The translations under genes and the position numbers were made by a program. The notes under the pieces were generated by a model, which worked only from the letters and a program-made list of their open reading frames with translations, did not search any database and had not been told where the DNA came from. A stretch of DNA of 9,683 nt from an uncultured Bacteroidota bacterium. Its GTDB lineage: Bacteria; Bacteroidota; Bacteroidia; NS11-12g; UBA955. Location of the stretch: the NCBI GenBank assembly GCA_903953615.1, contig CAJBKH010000158.1, positions 1 to 9,683 of the forward strand. Direction: 5' to 3'. Positions 1 through 6,490 of this stretch are shown here, piece by piece; the first letter of the stretch is position 1; each line of letters opens with the position of its first letter.

Positions 1-953
1 TAACAAGCGATTCTAAAACTTTATCTGATCTTCAATCCGATTTTGATAGTGTCTTTAAAACACCTTTATTGAATTTGCCTTCGGTGGTTCCTTTTTTTGA
101 ATTAAATACACCAGATTTAGAAACATTTTCTAAGTTTTTTTATAACCAACGCAACGTTCTCGTTATTGTTCTTCCTGAAAACTATAAGCAGATGGACGAA
201 CTGCTTGAATCATTTTCAAGTGATAGTATAGCGCAATGGACAAAGTCAACTGAGTTGACCATTAGAGTGAAAGAAAATGTAATGGCCAAACACCAACACA
301 TTACCTACCTCTTTTGTAGTTCATCTCAAAATTTAAAACGCCAATTAAGCAGTCAACGTGAACGCATTGTGAACACCCTTTTACAAGCCGAGTTGAAAGA
401 CGAGTATGTAAAATTATATGGCGAGGATGGTATGACAAGCCCTTATTACAAACGCTTTAAAGAGAAGTATGGTGTTGGCGTGAACATACCGAAAGGTTTC
501 TATGTCGTAAAAGAAAACGACAATTTTTATTGGTTCCAAAAAGACACCACAATAAACGGATTAGCAAAATCGATTGGCTTAATTGTGCATGCTTATCCAT
601 CTATCGATTCTAGTGATTTTACATATCTTAAAATTCGTTCACTGCGCGACTCATTTTGCAAATACAACATTGAAGGTTCGCTAAAAGGCACCTACATGAG
701 TACCTCCGAAAGTAGTTTTTATCCTGCGCGTACCTTTGAATTAACCAAGGTTAATGATTTAATGGCAGGTAAAATGCGTGGTTGGTGGACCATTAAAGGC
801 ATGACCATGGCTGGACCCTTTATCCGTTACGTTGTTCAAGTGCCCGATAAAAGTAGTTTATTTGTATTTGAAGGGTTTATTTACCAAGCCGATTTAAATA
901 CCAAAGAACGCGACTTAAGAATCATAGAAGCCATTGCAACTACCATAAAATAA
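1..953 (+). CDS. DUF4837 family protein, 5'-truncated by window edge
   Basis: The reading frame is open from the left edge (first full codon at position 3), giving 316 visible residues and no convincing start, so the N-terminus is missing. The visible part fits the DUF4837 family of Bacteroidota, whose members are usually predicted lipoproteins of roughly 330-350 residues. Seen here are an early LPSVVPFFELN segment followed by the FFYNQRNVLVIV segment, and the family's C-terminal hallmarks: MRGWW (about 774-788), MAGPF (about 806-820) and a final KERDLRIIEAIATTIK helix. Only about 20-40 residues, expected to include the signal peptide and lipobox, should lie outside the window. Its TAA stop shares an A with the purN ATG, so translation is probably coupled. 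The molecular function of the family is unknown; I infer an envelope location from the family, since the signal sequence is not visible. A TTG at 69 could be read as a start but lies inside the conserved domain. Confidence 0.85.
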   Translation, partial: TSDSKTLSDLQSDFDSVFKTPLLNLPSVVPFFELNTPDLETFSKFFYNQRNVLVIVLPENYKQMDELLESFSSDSIAQWTKSTELTIRVKENVMAKHQHITYLFCSSSQNLKRQLSSQRERIVNTLLQAELKDEYVKLYGEDGMTSPYYKRFKEKYGVGVNIPKGFYVVKENDNFYWFQKDTTINGLAKSIGLIVHAYPSIDSSDFTYLKIRSLRDSFCKYNIEGSLKGTYMSTSESSFYPARTFELTKVNDLMAGKMRGWWTIKGMTMAGPFIRYVVQVPDKSSLFVFEGFIYQADLNTKERDLRIIEAIATTIK

Positions 954-1522
954 TGTTACCTAAAATAATCATATTTGCATCTGGAGCTGGCAGCAATGCA
1001 CTCAATATAATTCATTATTTTAATGAACATCCTGAGGCCGAAGTTGCTGCTGTTTTTACAAATAAAAAAAGTGCAGGTGTTATTGAAAAAACAATTGAAC
1101 AACGCATTGCCCTGCAGTACTTTAATAAGGCAGATTTTTACACCAGCAACCGCGTCATCGATTTAGTTAAACAATACCAACCAGATTTAATTGTATTGGC
1201 CGGTTTCCTTTGGCTAGTGCCCGAAAACTTTATCAATGCTTTTGAAAATAAAATCATCAATCTGCATCCTGCCCTCTTACCTAAGTACGGTGGACATGGC
1301 ATGTACGGTCATTTTGTGCATGAAGCAGTGATTCAAAATGGCGAGACCGAAACCGGTATTACCATTCATAAAGTAAATACTGAATTCGACAAAGGAGAAA
1401 TAATTTTTCAGGCCAAGTGCCAAGTATATGACACAGATAGTGCAGATACTGTTGCGAAAAAAATTCATTTTTTAGAACATCAACATTTACCTTTAGTAAT
1501 CGCACAAATCTTAAAAAAATGA
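953..1522 (+). CDS. purN: Phosphoribosylglycinamide formyltransferase (GAR transformylase, PurN)
   Basis: Cytoplasmic enzyme that transfers the formyl group of 10-formyltetrahydrofolate to glycinamide ribonucleotide in de novo purine synthesis. The 189-residue product has the usual PurN length and all family landmarks. SGAGSNALN at residues 10-18 is the phosphate/ribose-binding loop. VLAGFLWLVP at 81-90 belongs to the folate pocket. IINLHPALLPKYGG at 101-114 supplies catalytic Asn103 and His105, and EFDKGEIIFQ at 144-153 supplies the catalytic Asp146; these correspond to Asn106, His108 and Asp144 of the E. coli enzyme. The ATG overlaps the upstream stop by one base and the gene's own stop overlaps the next ATG by four, so it sits in the middle of a translationally coupled operon. 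It lacks any other pur gene beside it in this window. Family assignment is secure; activity is inferred from complete catalytic residues. Confidence 0.97.
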   Translation: MLPKIIIFASGAGSNALNIIHYFNEHPEAEVAAVFTNKKSAGVIEKTIEQRIALQYFNKADFYTSNRVIDLVKQYQPDLIVLAGFLWLVPENFINAFENKIINLHPALLPKYGGHGMYGHFVHEAVIQNGETETGITIHKVNTEFDKGEIIFQAKCQVYDTDSADTVAKKIHFLEHQHLPLVIAQILKK

Positions 1523-2460
1523 TGCGTTCCATTTTTATTTTAACTGCTTGTTTAATCGCTCAGCATTTAGGTGCGTGGGGATTTTATGGACATAAAAAAA
1601 TAAATGAAATCGCCATTTATACTTTACCCAAACCATTATTTGAATTCTATAAATTAAATGCTAAGTATGTCATCGATCATGCTGTTGATGCCGATAAGCG
1701 GCGTTATATTATGGAGGGTGAAGCTTGCCGTCATTATTTAGATGGCGACCATTATGAAAAGTCCGCACCTTTCGATACACTGCCTCATTTTTACAAAGAT
1801 GCCATTTTAAAATATACGGAAGACACTATCAAAGCGCATGGCATTGTGCCTTGGTATATTCAGACAGTGATGTACCAATTAACTGAGGCTTTTAAAATCA
1901 AAGATTATGTGCGCATCCTGAAATTAAGTGCCGACTTAGGCCATTATGTTGGCGACTGTCATGTGCCACTGCACGCAACTTCTAACTATAATGGTCAAAA
2001 AACAAACCAAGTGGGCATCCATGGTTTATGGGAAAGCAGATTACCTGAAATGTTCGAAAACGAATATGATTTATTTACTGGTTTAGCACTTTACAATGAA
2101 CATCCAGTCAATGCCATTTGGCTAGCCTATGGTCAAAGTTTTACCTTGGTAGATTCGGTGCTTGACATGGAGAAAAAAGTCTCACAAAATTTTAGCGAGG
2201 CCAAAAAATATAGTGTTGAGAAAAAAGGTGGTACAACCGTTAAAGTATATTCTAAGGCTTTTAGTGAAGCCTATCAGCACGCTGTTGGCACCATGGTAGA
2301 AAACAGAATGCGCGCTTCCATTGTAATGTTAGGGAGTTTATGGTATACCTGTTGGTTAAATGCCGGCCAACCAGATTTATTAGATGCAAAGGATATAAGC
2401 TTACCTGCCGAAGAACCTGCACAAAAAGGCGTTCAGCCTGGCAAAGGTCATGAAGATTAA
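1519..2460 (+). CDS. Exported zinc-dependent phospholipase C / S1-P1 nuclease-fold enzyme
   Basis: 313 residues with a predicted signal peptide (1-19) ending ...HLGA. Cleavage there exposes Trp20, and in this superfamily the amino group and carbonyl of the mature N-terminal Trp bind one of three zinc ions. Further likely ligands by pattern: His25 (WGFYGH), Asp57 or Asp59 (VDAD), His72 (RHYLD), His142, Asp146 and His152 (GHYVGDCHVPLH, 141-152), then His168 and Glu172 (GIHGLWES). This matches the trinuclear site of Bacillus PC-PLC (W1, H14, D55, H69, H118, D122, H128, H142, E146) and P1 nuclease. The last ligand is Glu as in PLC, while the short W-to-H spacing (5) resembles P1. Substrate, phosphodiester of lipid or nucleic acid, cannot be settled from sequence. 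The C-terminus is a short Ala/Pro/Gly/Gln/Lys-rich tail. The start overlaps the purN stop by four bases (ATGA); a second ATG follows immediately at 1522. An LTAC at residues 8-11 resembles a lipobox but would bury the Trp. Confidence 0.85.
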   Translation: MMRSIFILTACLIAQHLGAWGFYGHKKINEIAIYTLPKPLFEFYKLNAKYVIDHAVDADKRRYIMEGEACRHYLDGDHYEKSAPFDTLPHFYKDAILKYTEDTIKAHGIVPWYIQTVMYQLTEAFKIKDYVRILKLSADLGHYVGDCHVPLHATSNYNGQKTNQVGIHGLWESRLPEMFENEYDLFTGLALYNEHPVNAIWLAYGQSFTLVDSVLDMEKKVSQNFSEAKKYSVEKKGGTTVKVYSKAFSEAYQHAVGTMVENRMRASIVMLGSLWYTCWLNAGQPDLLDAKDISLPAEEPAQKGVQPGKGHED

Positions 2461-2466
2461 ATTTAA

Positions 2467-2497
2467 TTGGTGGTTTTAAATTCAGCACTTAAATTTG
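2467..2497 (+). promoter_or_regulatory. Candidate Bacteroidota promoter for the OmpA-domain gene
   Basis: TTG at 2467-2469, a 20-base spacer, then TAAATTTG at 2490-2497. This is a full match to the -33 TTG / -7 TAnnTTTG pattern used by the primary sigma factor of Bacteroidota. The -7 element ends ten bases before the ATG at 2508, so the leader would be very short. It separates the OmpA gene from the preceding operon, although read-through is also possible. Confidence 0.55.
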
Positions 2498-2507
2498 TTC
2501 ATTCAAC

Positions 2508-3002
2508 ATGAAAAAAATATTTACAATCCTCGCTGTTTCCTTTTCATTAGCTTTTACCTTTCAATCGCACGATTATAAGATTGAAAACAATGAATTGATT
2601 TTGCCTTCTGCCATTCAATTTAAAACAAACACCGACGAATTGCTTCCAACAAGTGATAGTGCTTTGAATTACATCAAAAAATACTTAGAGGAAAAACCAC
2701 ATATTACGCTATTACGAATTGAAGGACATACTGACAATGTAAATAAAGAAGAAATCAATCAAACGCTTTCAGAGAAGCGGGCAATGGCTGTTGGCAAATG
2801 GTTAGATAAAAACCTTATTGATTGCAAGCGCTTAATTTGTGTAGGCTTTGGCAGTACTAAACCAATTGTATCGAATGACAATGCAGAAGGCAAGGCGGCT
2901 AATCAACGCATTTCTGTTTACAATGCGGAACTAAGAAAAGTTAGAATTGGCGGTCTCCCAAGTGACGGTGGCGGCAAAAATGCTGGTGATGTTTGCAAAT
3001 AA
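2508..3002 (+). CDS. Small stand-alone OmpA-like domain protein, exported
   Basis: 164 residues: a hydrophobic signal segment (MKKIFTILAVSFSLAFTF, 1-18), then essentially one OmpA C-terminal domain (about 30-140), then a Gly-rich tail ending in Cys163-Lys164. The domain binds the meso-diaminopimelate of peptidoglycan. Its landmarks are intact: IQFKTNTDEL (36-45), EGHTDNVN (72-79) with Asp76, NQTLSEKRA (84-92) with Arg91, and NQRISV (132-137). Asp76 and Arg91 are 15 residues apart, the spacing of the peptidoglycan-binding Asp271 and Arg286 of E. coli OmpA. There is no beta-barrel, no TPR or PD40 region and no lipobox, so it is much shorter than most Bacteroidota OmpA proteins and probably periplasmic. 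The signal cleavage site is unclear. Cys106 and Cys111 could form a disulfide. Its stop lies seven bases from the stop of the convergent DUF4249 gene. Confidence 0.9.
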   Translation: MKKIFTILAVSFSLAFTFQSHDYKIENNELILPSAIQFKTNTDELLPTSDSALNYIKKYLEEKPHITLLRIEGHTDNVNKEEINQTLSEKRAMAVGKWLDKNLIDCKRLICVGFGSTKPIVSNDNAEGKAANQRISVYNAELRKVRIGGLPSDGGGKNAGDVCK

Positions 3003-3005
3003 TAG

Positions 3006-3028
3006 TACCTTATCTAAGGGTATCTTTT
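3006..3028 (+). terminator. Weak candidate terminator at the OmpA/DUF4249 convergent junction
   Basis: TACCTT and AAGG(G)TA flank an ATCT loop (3006-3022, one bulged G), followed by TCTTTT (3023-3028) on the + strand. The stem is only about six base pairs with a short T-run, so this is marginal. It lies across the last codons of the opposite-strand DUF4249 gene and would act mainly on + strand transcripts; no T-run follows it on the - strand. Confidence 0.25.
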
Positions 3029-3864
3029 ACGTTGTATACGCCTCCAACCATTCCTAAACCATTCTTCACATTTGAAATAAGAATTACAGGGTCGGATACA
3101 AAAAAGCCGCTGTTATTATAATCGCGTAATTGCTTTAAATAATTATAATATTCTTCAGAGAATGTTTTAATACTGATTTCGAATTTTGGTGTACCATTGG
3201 CCGTATTGCTTTCAACAGACGTGATAATTGTTTTTAGCTGACCATTGAAGGATACATCGCTAAATACATACCCACCATTGTCAAGTTTATTATTATTTAA
3301 AAACAAAATATCATTTGATTTGAAATCCAATGGGAACCATTGTTGAATACCATCATCATAGTACCTTACCACTAATTCATAATAATTTTTGGTATTGACA
3401 TCGTCCTTAAATTGTATGGTTAATTGACCGAATGGAAAACCGAGATTATCGATACCAACATTATCATTAAATTCCGGTTTAGATACAGCTACGCTAGCAG
3501 GCATACCCACCTCAGCTACCGCAGGATTAAAACCAGTGCGGTTCACCTCTACTCTGTAAGCTTTACCTTGTTTAGGTTTGTAGTTCATAGTGTAAAAGCC
3601 ATTGGTATAAGTTAAGTTACCAACAAGGGCATTGTTCTCATATAATTTAGCGGTTGCATCCATTAATAGATAGCCTGTTGAATCGGCCACATTCATTATA
3701 GGAATGCTCCTACTTACCTCAACTTTTACTGTAGCGTTGGTATTAAATTCACCATTGACTACTAATTTAGAAGCATAATCACCAAGATTAAGTGTAATTT
3801 CTTTTTCGCAAGAAGCCAATAAAGAAACAACAGAAAGTAAACTGATATATTTGAAGTTTTTCAT
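3010..3864 (-). CDS. DUF4249 lipoprotein, partner of the TonB-dependent receptor
   Basis: 284 residues from the ATG at 3864. The frame stays open further upstream into the receptor gene, but only this start gives a lipoprotein signal: MKNFKYISLLSVVSLLASC, with lipobox LASC and Cys19 followed by EKE. The body fits DUF4249, a Bacteroidota family of outer-membrane lipoproteins encoded beside TonB-dependent receptors. It has a beta-rich N-terminal half (KLVVNGEFNT at 33-42, EVSRSIPI at 49-56, carrying residues that resemble an Ig-like fold), a QLTIQFKDD segment (147-155), the TFSEEYYNYLKQL helix (234-246), and the typical end SNVKNGLGMVGG (264-275). The start lies one base after the receptor's TAA, so the two are co-transcribed and probably translationally coupled. 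By analogy with receptor-lipoprotein pairs such as SusC-SusD it may capture a ligand at the surface. That role is inference, since the family has no established substrate and no sequence similarity to SusD is evident. Confidence 0.85.
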   Translation of the reverse strand: MKNFKYISLLSVVSLLASCEKEITLNLGDYASKLVVNGEFNTNATVKVEVSRSIPIMNVADSTGYLLMDATAKLYENNALVGNLTYTNGFYTMNYKPKQGKAYRVEVNRTGFNPAVAEVGMPASVAVSKPEFNDNVGIDNLGFPFGQLTIQFKDDVNTKNYYELVVRYYDDGIQQWFPLDFKSNDILFLNNNKLDNGGYVFSDVSFNGQLKTIITSVESNTANGTPKFEISIKTFSEEYYNYLKQLRDYNNSGFFVSDPVILISNVKNGLGMVGGVYNVKDTLR

Positions 3865-3865
3865 T

Positions 3866-6370
3866 TTAAAATTTAGTGTAATATGTGATACCTGGAATAA
3901 AACCAAGGAATGATCTTTGGTAAGCTTTAGGCGGCTGTGGGTTGCCAGGACTAGAGCCAGAAGGTGCATTGTTTATATAAACGTATGCAGGATTGTTGCG
4001 CGCTAATAAATTATAGATTGAAATGTTATAACCCGACTCGGTGCCCCAAGTTCTGTTTCTAATCCTTTTAAATCCAACATCAATTCTAAAAGTATTGTTC
4101 AATCTGTAATTGTTTTTACCGGTGTAATCATACACAATATTGCCGTTAATGTCGCGGTATTTGCCAATCGGCAATGACTGTACATTGCCTGTTGAGTATA
4201 CCATGTTGATGCTAATGCTATTGTTATCGTCGATTTCCTGTTGTGCAACTATATTGATATAATGTCTTCTGTCGAATTGAAAATAATAATCTTCTCCTCT
4301 ATTCACGTTAGGCGCATTGCGTTTGGCCCACGAGAGCGTGTAACTTATCCAACCATTAAAATCGCCCCGTTTTTTATGTAAAAATGTTTCAATACCATAG
4401 CACCAGCCTTTTCCCATTACCACTTTATCTTCCCAGCTTCTAGCAATTGGATCATTGTCAAAGGAGGTACCTTCTTTCAATTCTAAGACGCGGTCCAATT
4501 TTTTATAATAACCTTCAATGGTAAGTTCTATATCATGTTTATACGGTTTTGAAATACCCAATGAAACTTGTTGTGCGCGTTGTGGCTGAACAGCTTTGGT
4601 AGCAGGCACCCATCGGTCGGTAATGTAAGACGAAAAATTATTTTCCAATGAATGCAAATTTTGATTCATCAATGTATAACTGGCTTTTACAGCGTACTTG
4701 TTATTGATTTTTGCATTTAAAGAAACACGTGGTTCAACAAAAAAATAATTTGTTTTTTGATAATTGTAATTTACAAACCTAGCGCCGAAGGCCAATTTCA
4801 TATTGTTGTTAAGTCGCATTTCATCTTCAATATAGGCGGCATATTCGTTACCTACTAGCACTCTTTTTTCTCCTAAATTGGTGTCAATTTGTGTAATATT
4901 ATTAACAGCATATTTAAGGTGATAGGTGCCCGGCACAAAACCTTTGATTGAAACAGAGGCACCAAAGTGTATGGTGTTCATTTTATCGGCATTGTAATCG
5001 AAGTCGGCTTTGGTTGTAAAATCGCGTATAAAATTATAATAATTTAAATCGTAATCCGATTTTGCTGAGCCTGTGCTCGTATCAATTTCAGTTGATTCTT
5101 TGATAATATAATTGTTGCGATACTGTGAGAAACTGCTGCTAAACGAAGCAAACAAAGTTTGATTAATGACTTTATTTAAACGCACAGAACCCATAAAATT
5201 GCCCCATTGTAAATCCGAACTGCGACTTTGTCTACTACTGATACCTTGCCCAACAGTACTTTCTGTGTTCATATTAAATAAGCGATCTCTGCAATTAAAA
5301 ATACTAAAAATCAATTTACTTTTTGTGCTAATGCGGTGACAAACTTTCAAATTGAAATCATAGAGGGTATACCAAAACTTATTGGAGTCGCTGCTACCTA
5401 ATCGTGTAAACAAATCGAAATAAGAACGACGACCAGCAAAAGCAAAAGTTGTTCTACCATCTTTTGATAGTGGTCCATTTAATTCTAATCGATAGGACAA
5501 TAAACTCTGAGAAACAACACCTGAAGCATACTTGCCTCCACCTTCTTTCATGGTAATGTCTGTGATGGCGGACAACCTACCACCATTCTTTGCAGAGAAA
5601 CCACTTTTGGTAAGGTTGATGCTATTAATTCCATCCGAATTAAAAACAGAATAAAAACCAAACAAGTGGCTCATGTTATAAATGGGTGTTCCATCTACTA
5701 ATACCAAATTCTGATCTTGACCGCCACCTCTGACATATAAACCATTGGTTAATTCGGTGCCAGGCATGGCCCCTGGTAAAAATTTTAAACCGCGAATCAC
5801 ATCTACCTCGCCCACCAAACTTGGCATATTGCTTATTTGCAATCCGGGAATTTCTACAATCCCATTTTCTATTCTATCAATAATTTTTATATTTCTACTC
5901 AAGGCTATTTTTATAATTTCATCGACTGCTTTTGTGTTTTTTATGACAGCCTTTTTTACTTTTACCTCTTGCGAAGTATCATCTGTTTCGTCGGTAATAT
6001 CTGGTTCTACTTGCGCCTTAGGTGTGTTTTTAAAAGGATTGGTTTGCATTTCATATTCATCCAAAGGTCTTAATTCCACATCCAATTGTTTGTTTCTATT
6101 AATGGCCGTTGTATCAATTTTAGCAGCAAATCCATCAGCTAAGAACATTACATTCTTTGTACCATATGGAATACTTAATGCGTAATAACCAGAATTATTG
6201 GTAACGCTTCCAACACCTGTTTGTGGGCAAAAAACATAGGCCCCTACCATTACTTCGCCCGTGGTTTGATTCAAAACAAAACCCGAAACAACAAAACTCT
6301 GTCCACTTAATTGAACTATCGACAAGACAGATGTTAATAAACTTGCAAGAAATAATCTTTTAAACAACAT
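3866..6370 (-). CDS. TonB-dependent outer-membrane receptor with carboxypeptidase-regulatory-like N-terminal domain
   Basis: 834 residues. Order: signal peptide (1 to about 24); a carboxypeptidase-regulatory-like beta-sandwich (about 26-103: VSGFVLNQTTGEVMVGA, then TNNSGYYALSIPYG); a charged linker (about 104-175); the plug (about 176-275), with GEVDVIRGLKFLPG (187-200), LYVRGGGQDQNLVLVDGTPIY (211-231), SHLFGFYSVFN (234-244) and GGRLSAITDITMKEG (263-277); and a long beta-barrel ending in ...ITYYTKF with the terminal Phe expected for BAM-assembled proteins. The plug motifs belong to the receptor subfamily usually paired with DUF4249 lipoproteins, and the DUF4249 gene follows directly. Function: energy-dependent import through the outer membrane, ligand unknown. 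Oddities: the linker is acidic at 121-136 and basic at 137-147, and the usual EVVV-type segment after the first domain is replaced by LDEYEMQTNPF, so no clear TonB box is visible. No Shine-Dalgarno site precedes the ATG. Confidence 0.95.
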   Translation of the reverse strand: MLFKRLFLASLLTSVLSIVQLSGQSFVVSGFVLNQTTGEVMVGAYVFCPQTGVGSVTNNSGYYALSIPYGTKNVMFLADGFAAKIDTTAINRNKQLDVELRPLDEYEMQTNPFKNTPKAQVEPDITDETDDTSQEVKVKKAVIKNTKAVDEIIKIALSRNIKIIDRIENGIVEIPGLQISNMPSLVGEVDVIRGLKFLPGAMPGTELTNGLYVRGGGQDQNLVLVDGTPIYNMSHLFGFYSVFNSDGINSINLTKSGFSAKNGGRLSAITDITMKEGGGKYASGVVSQSLLSYRLELNGPLSKDGRTTFAFAGRRSYFDLFTRLGSSDSNKFWYTLYDFNLKVCHRISTKSKLIFSIFNCRDRLFNMNTESTVGQGISSRQSRSSDLQWGNFMGSVRLNKVINQTLFASFSSSFSQYRNNYIIKESTEIDTSTGSAKSDYDLNYYNFIRDFTTKADFDYNADKMNTIHFGASVSIKGFVPGTYHLKYAVNNITQIDTNLGEKRVLVGNEYAAYIEDEMRLNNNMKLAFGARFVNYNYQKTNYFFVEPRVSLNAKINNKYAVKASYTLMNQNLHSLENNFSSYITDRWVPATKAVQPQRAQQVSLGISKPYKHDIELTIEGYYKKLDRVLELKEGTSFDNDPIARSWEDKVVMGKGWCYGIETFLHKKRGDFNGWISYTLSWAKRNAPNVNRGEDYYFQFDRRHYINIVAQQEIDDNNSISINMVYSTGNVQSLPIGKYRDINGNIVYDYTGKNNYRLNNTFRIDVGFKRIRNRTWGTESGYNISIYNLLARNNPAYVYINNAPSGSSPGNPQPPKAYQRSFLGFIPGITYYTKF

Positions 6371-6386
6371 ATATAAATTGAAGATT

Positions 6387-6420
6387 CAAATATAGTTGAT
6401 ATTTAAACCTCTTAAAACAA
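6387..6420 (-). promoter_or_regulatory. Candidate promoter for the TonB receptor-DUF4249 operon
   Basis: Read on the - strand: TTG at 6420-6418, a 23-base spacer, and TATATTTG at 6394-6387. The -7 element is a perfect TAnnTTTG; the spacer is at the long end of what is accepted for Flavobacterium-type promoters. The element ends 16 bases before the receptor ATG. No extended inverted repeat that would suggest an operator is seen beside it. Confidence 0.5.
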
Positions 6421-6443
6421 TAAAATTTAACTTCACATAACAA

Positions 6444-6480
6444 TTTGTGGAAAAACATACAAGCATTAACATTAAATTTG
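6444..6480 (+). promoter_or_regulatory. Candidate promoter for the glucosaminidase-family gene
   Basis: TTTG at 6444-6447 and TAAATTTG at 6473-6480, a perfect -7 element, with a 25-base spacer that is somewhat longer than usual. It ends ten bases before the TTG start codon at 6491, implying a leader of only a few bases. It sits back to back with the receptor promoter, 23 bases separating the two motif sets. Confidence 0.42.
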
Positions 6481-6490
6481 ATTTCCTATT

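Noticed and set aside
1540..1551. Lipobox-like LTAC in the phospholipase/nuclease-like protein
   Set aside because: Lipidation at Cys11 would leave Trp20 internal and remove the N-terminal zinc ligand; the preceding region is also short for a lipoprotein signal. Not excluded, but less likely.
2456..2467. Palindrome ATTAAATTTAAT after the phospholipase/nuclease-like gene
   Set aside because: Made only of A and T in AT-rich DNA, partly inside the stop codon; expected by chance and not credible as an operator or terminator.
3865..3969. Upstream extension of the DUF4249 gene to 3969
   Set aside because: It would overlap the receptor's last codons by about 100 bases and place the lipoprotein signal at residue 36. 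The ATG at 3864 gives a perfect signal and lipobox and follows the receptor stop.
5745..6185. Open frame of 146 codons on the + strand inside the receptor gene, plus a second at 5837-6073
   Set aside because: They lie antisense to the plug and linker of a clear TonB receptor, with low-complexity hydrophobic Ser/Phe/Ile-rich translations and no recognisable domain. They are shadows of the real gene.
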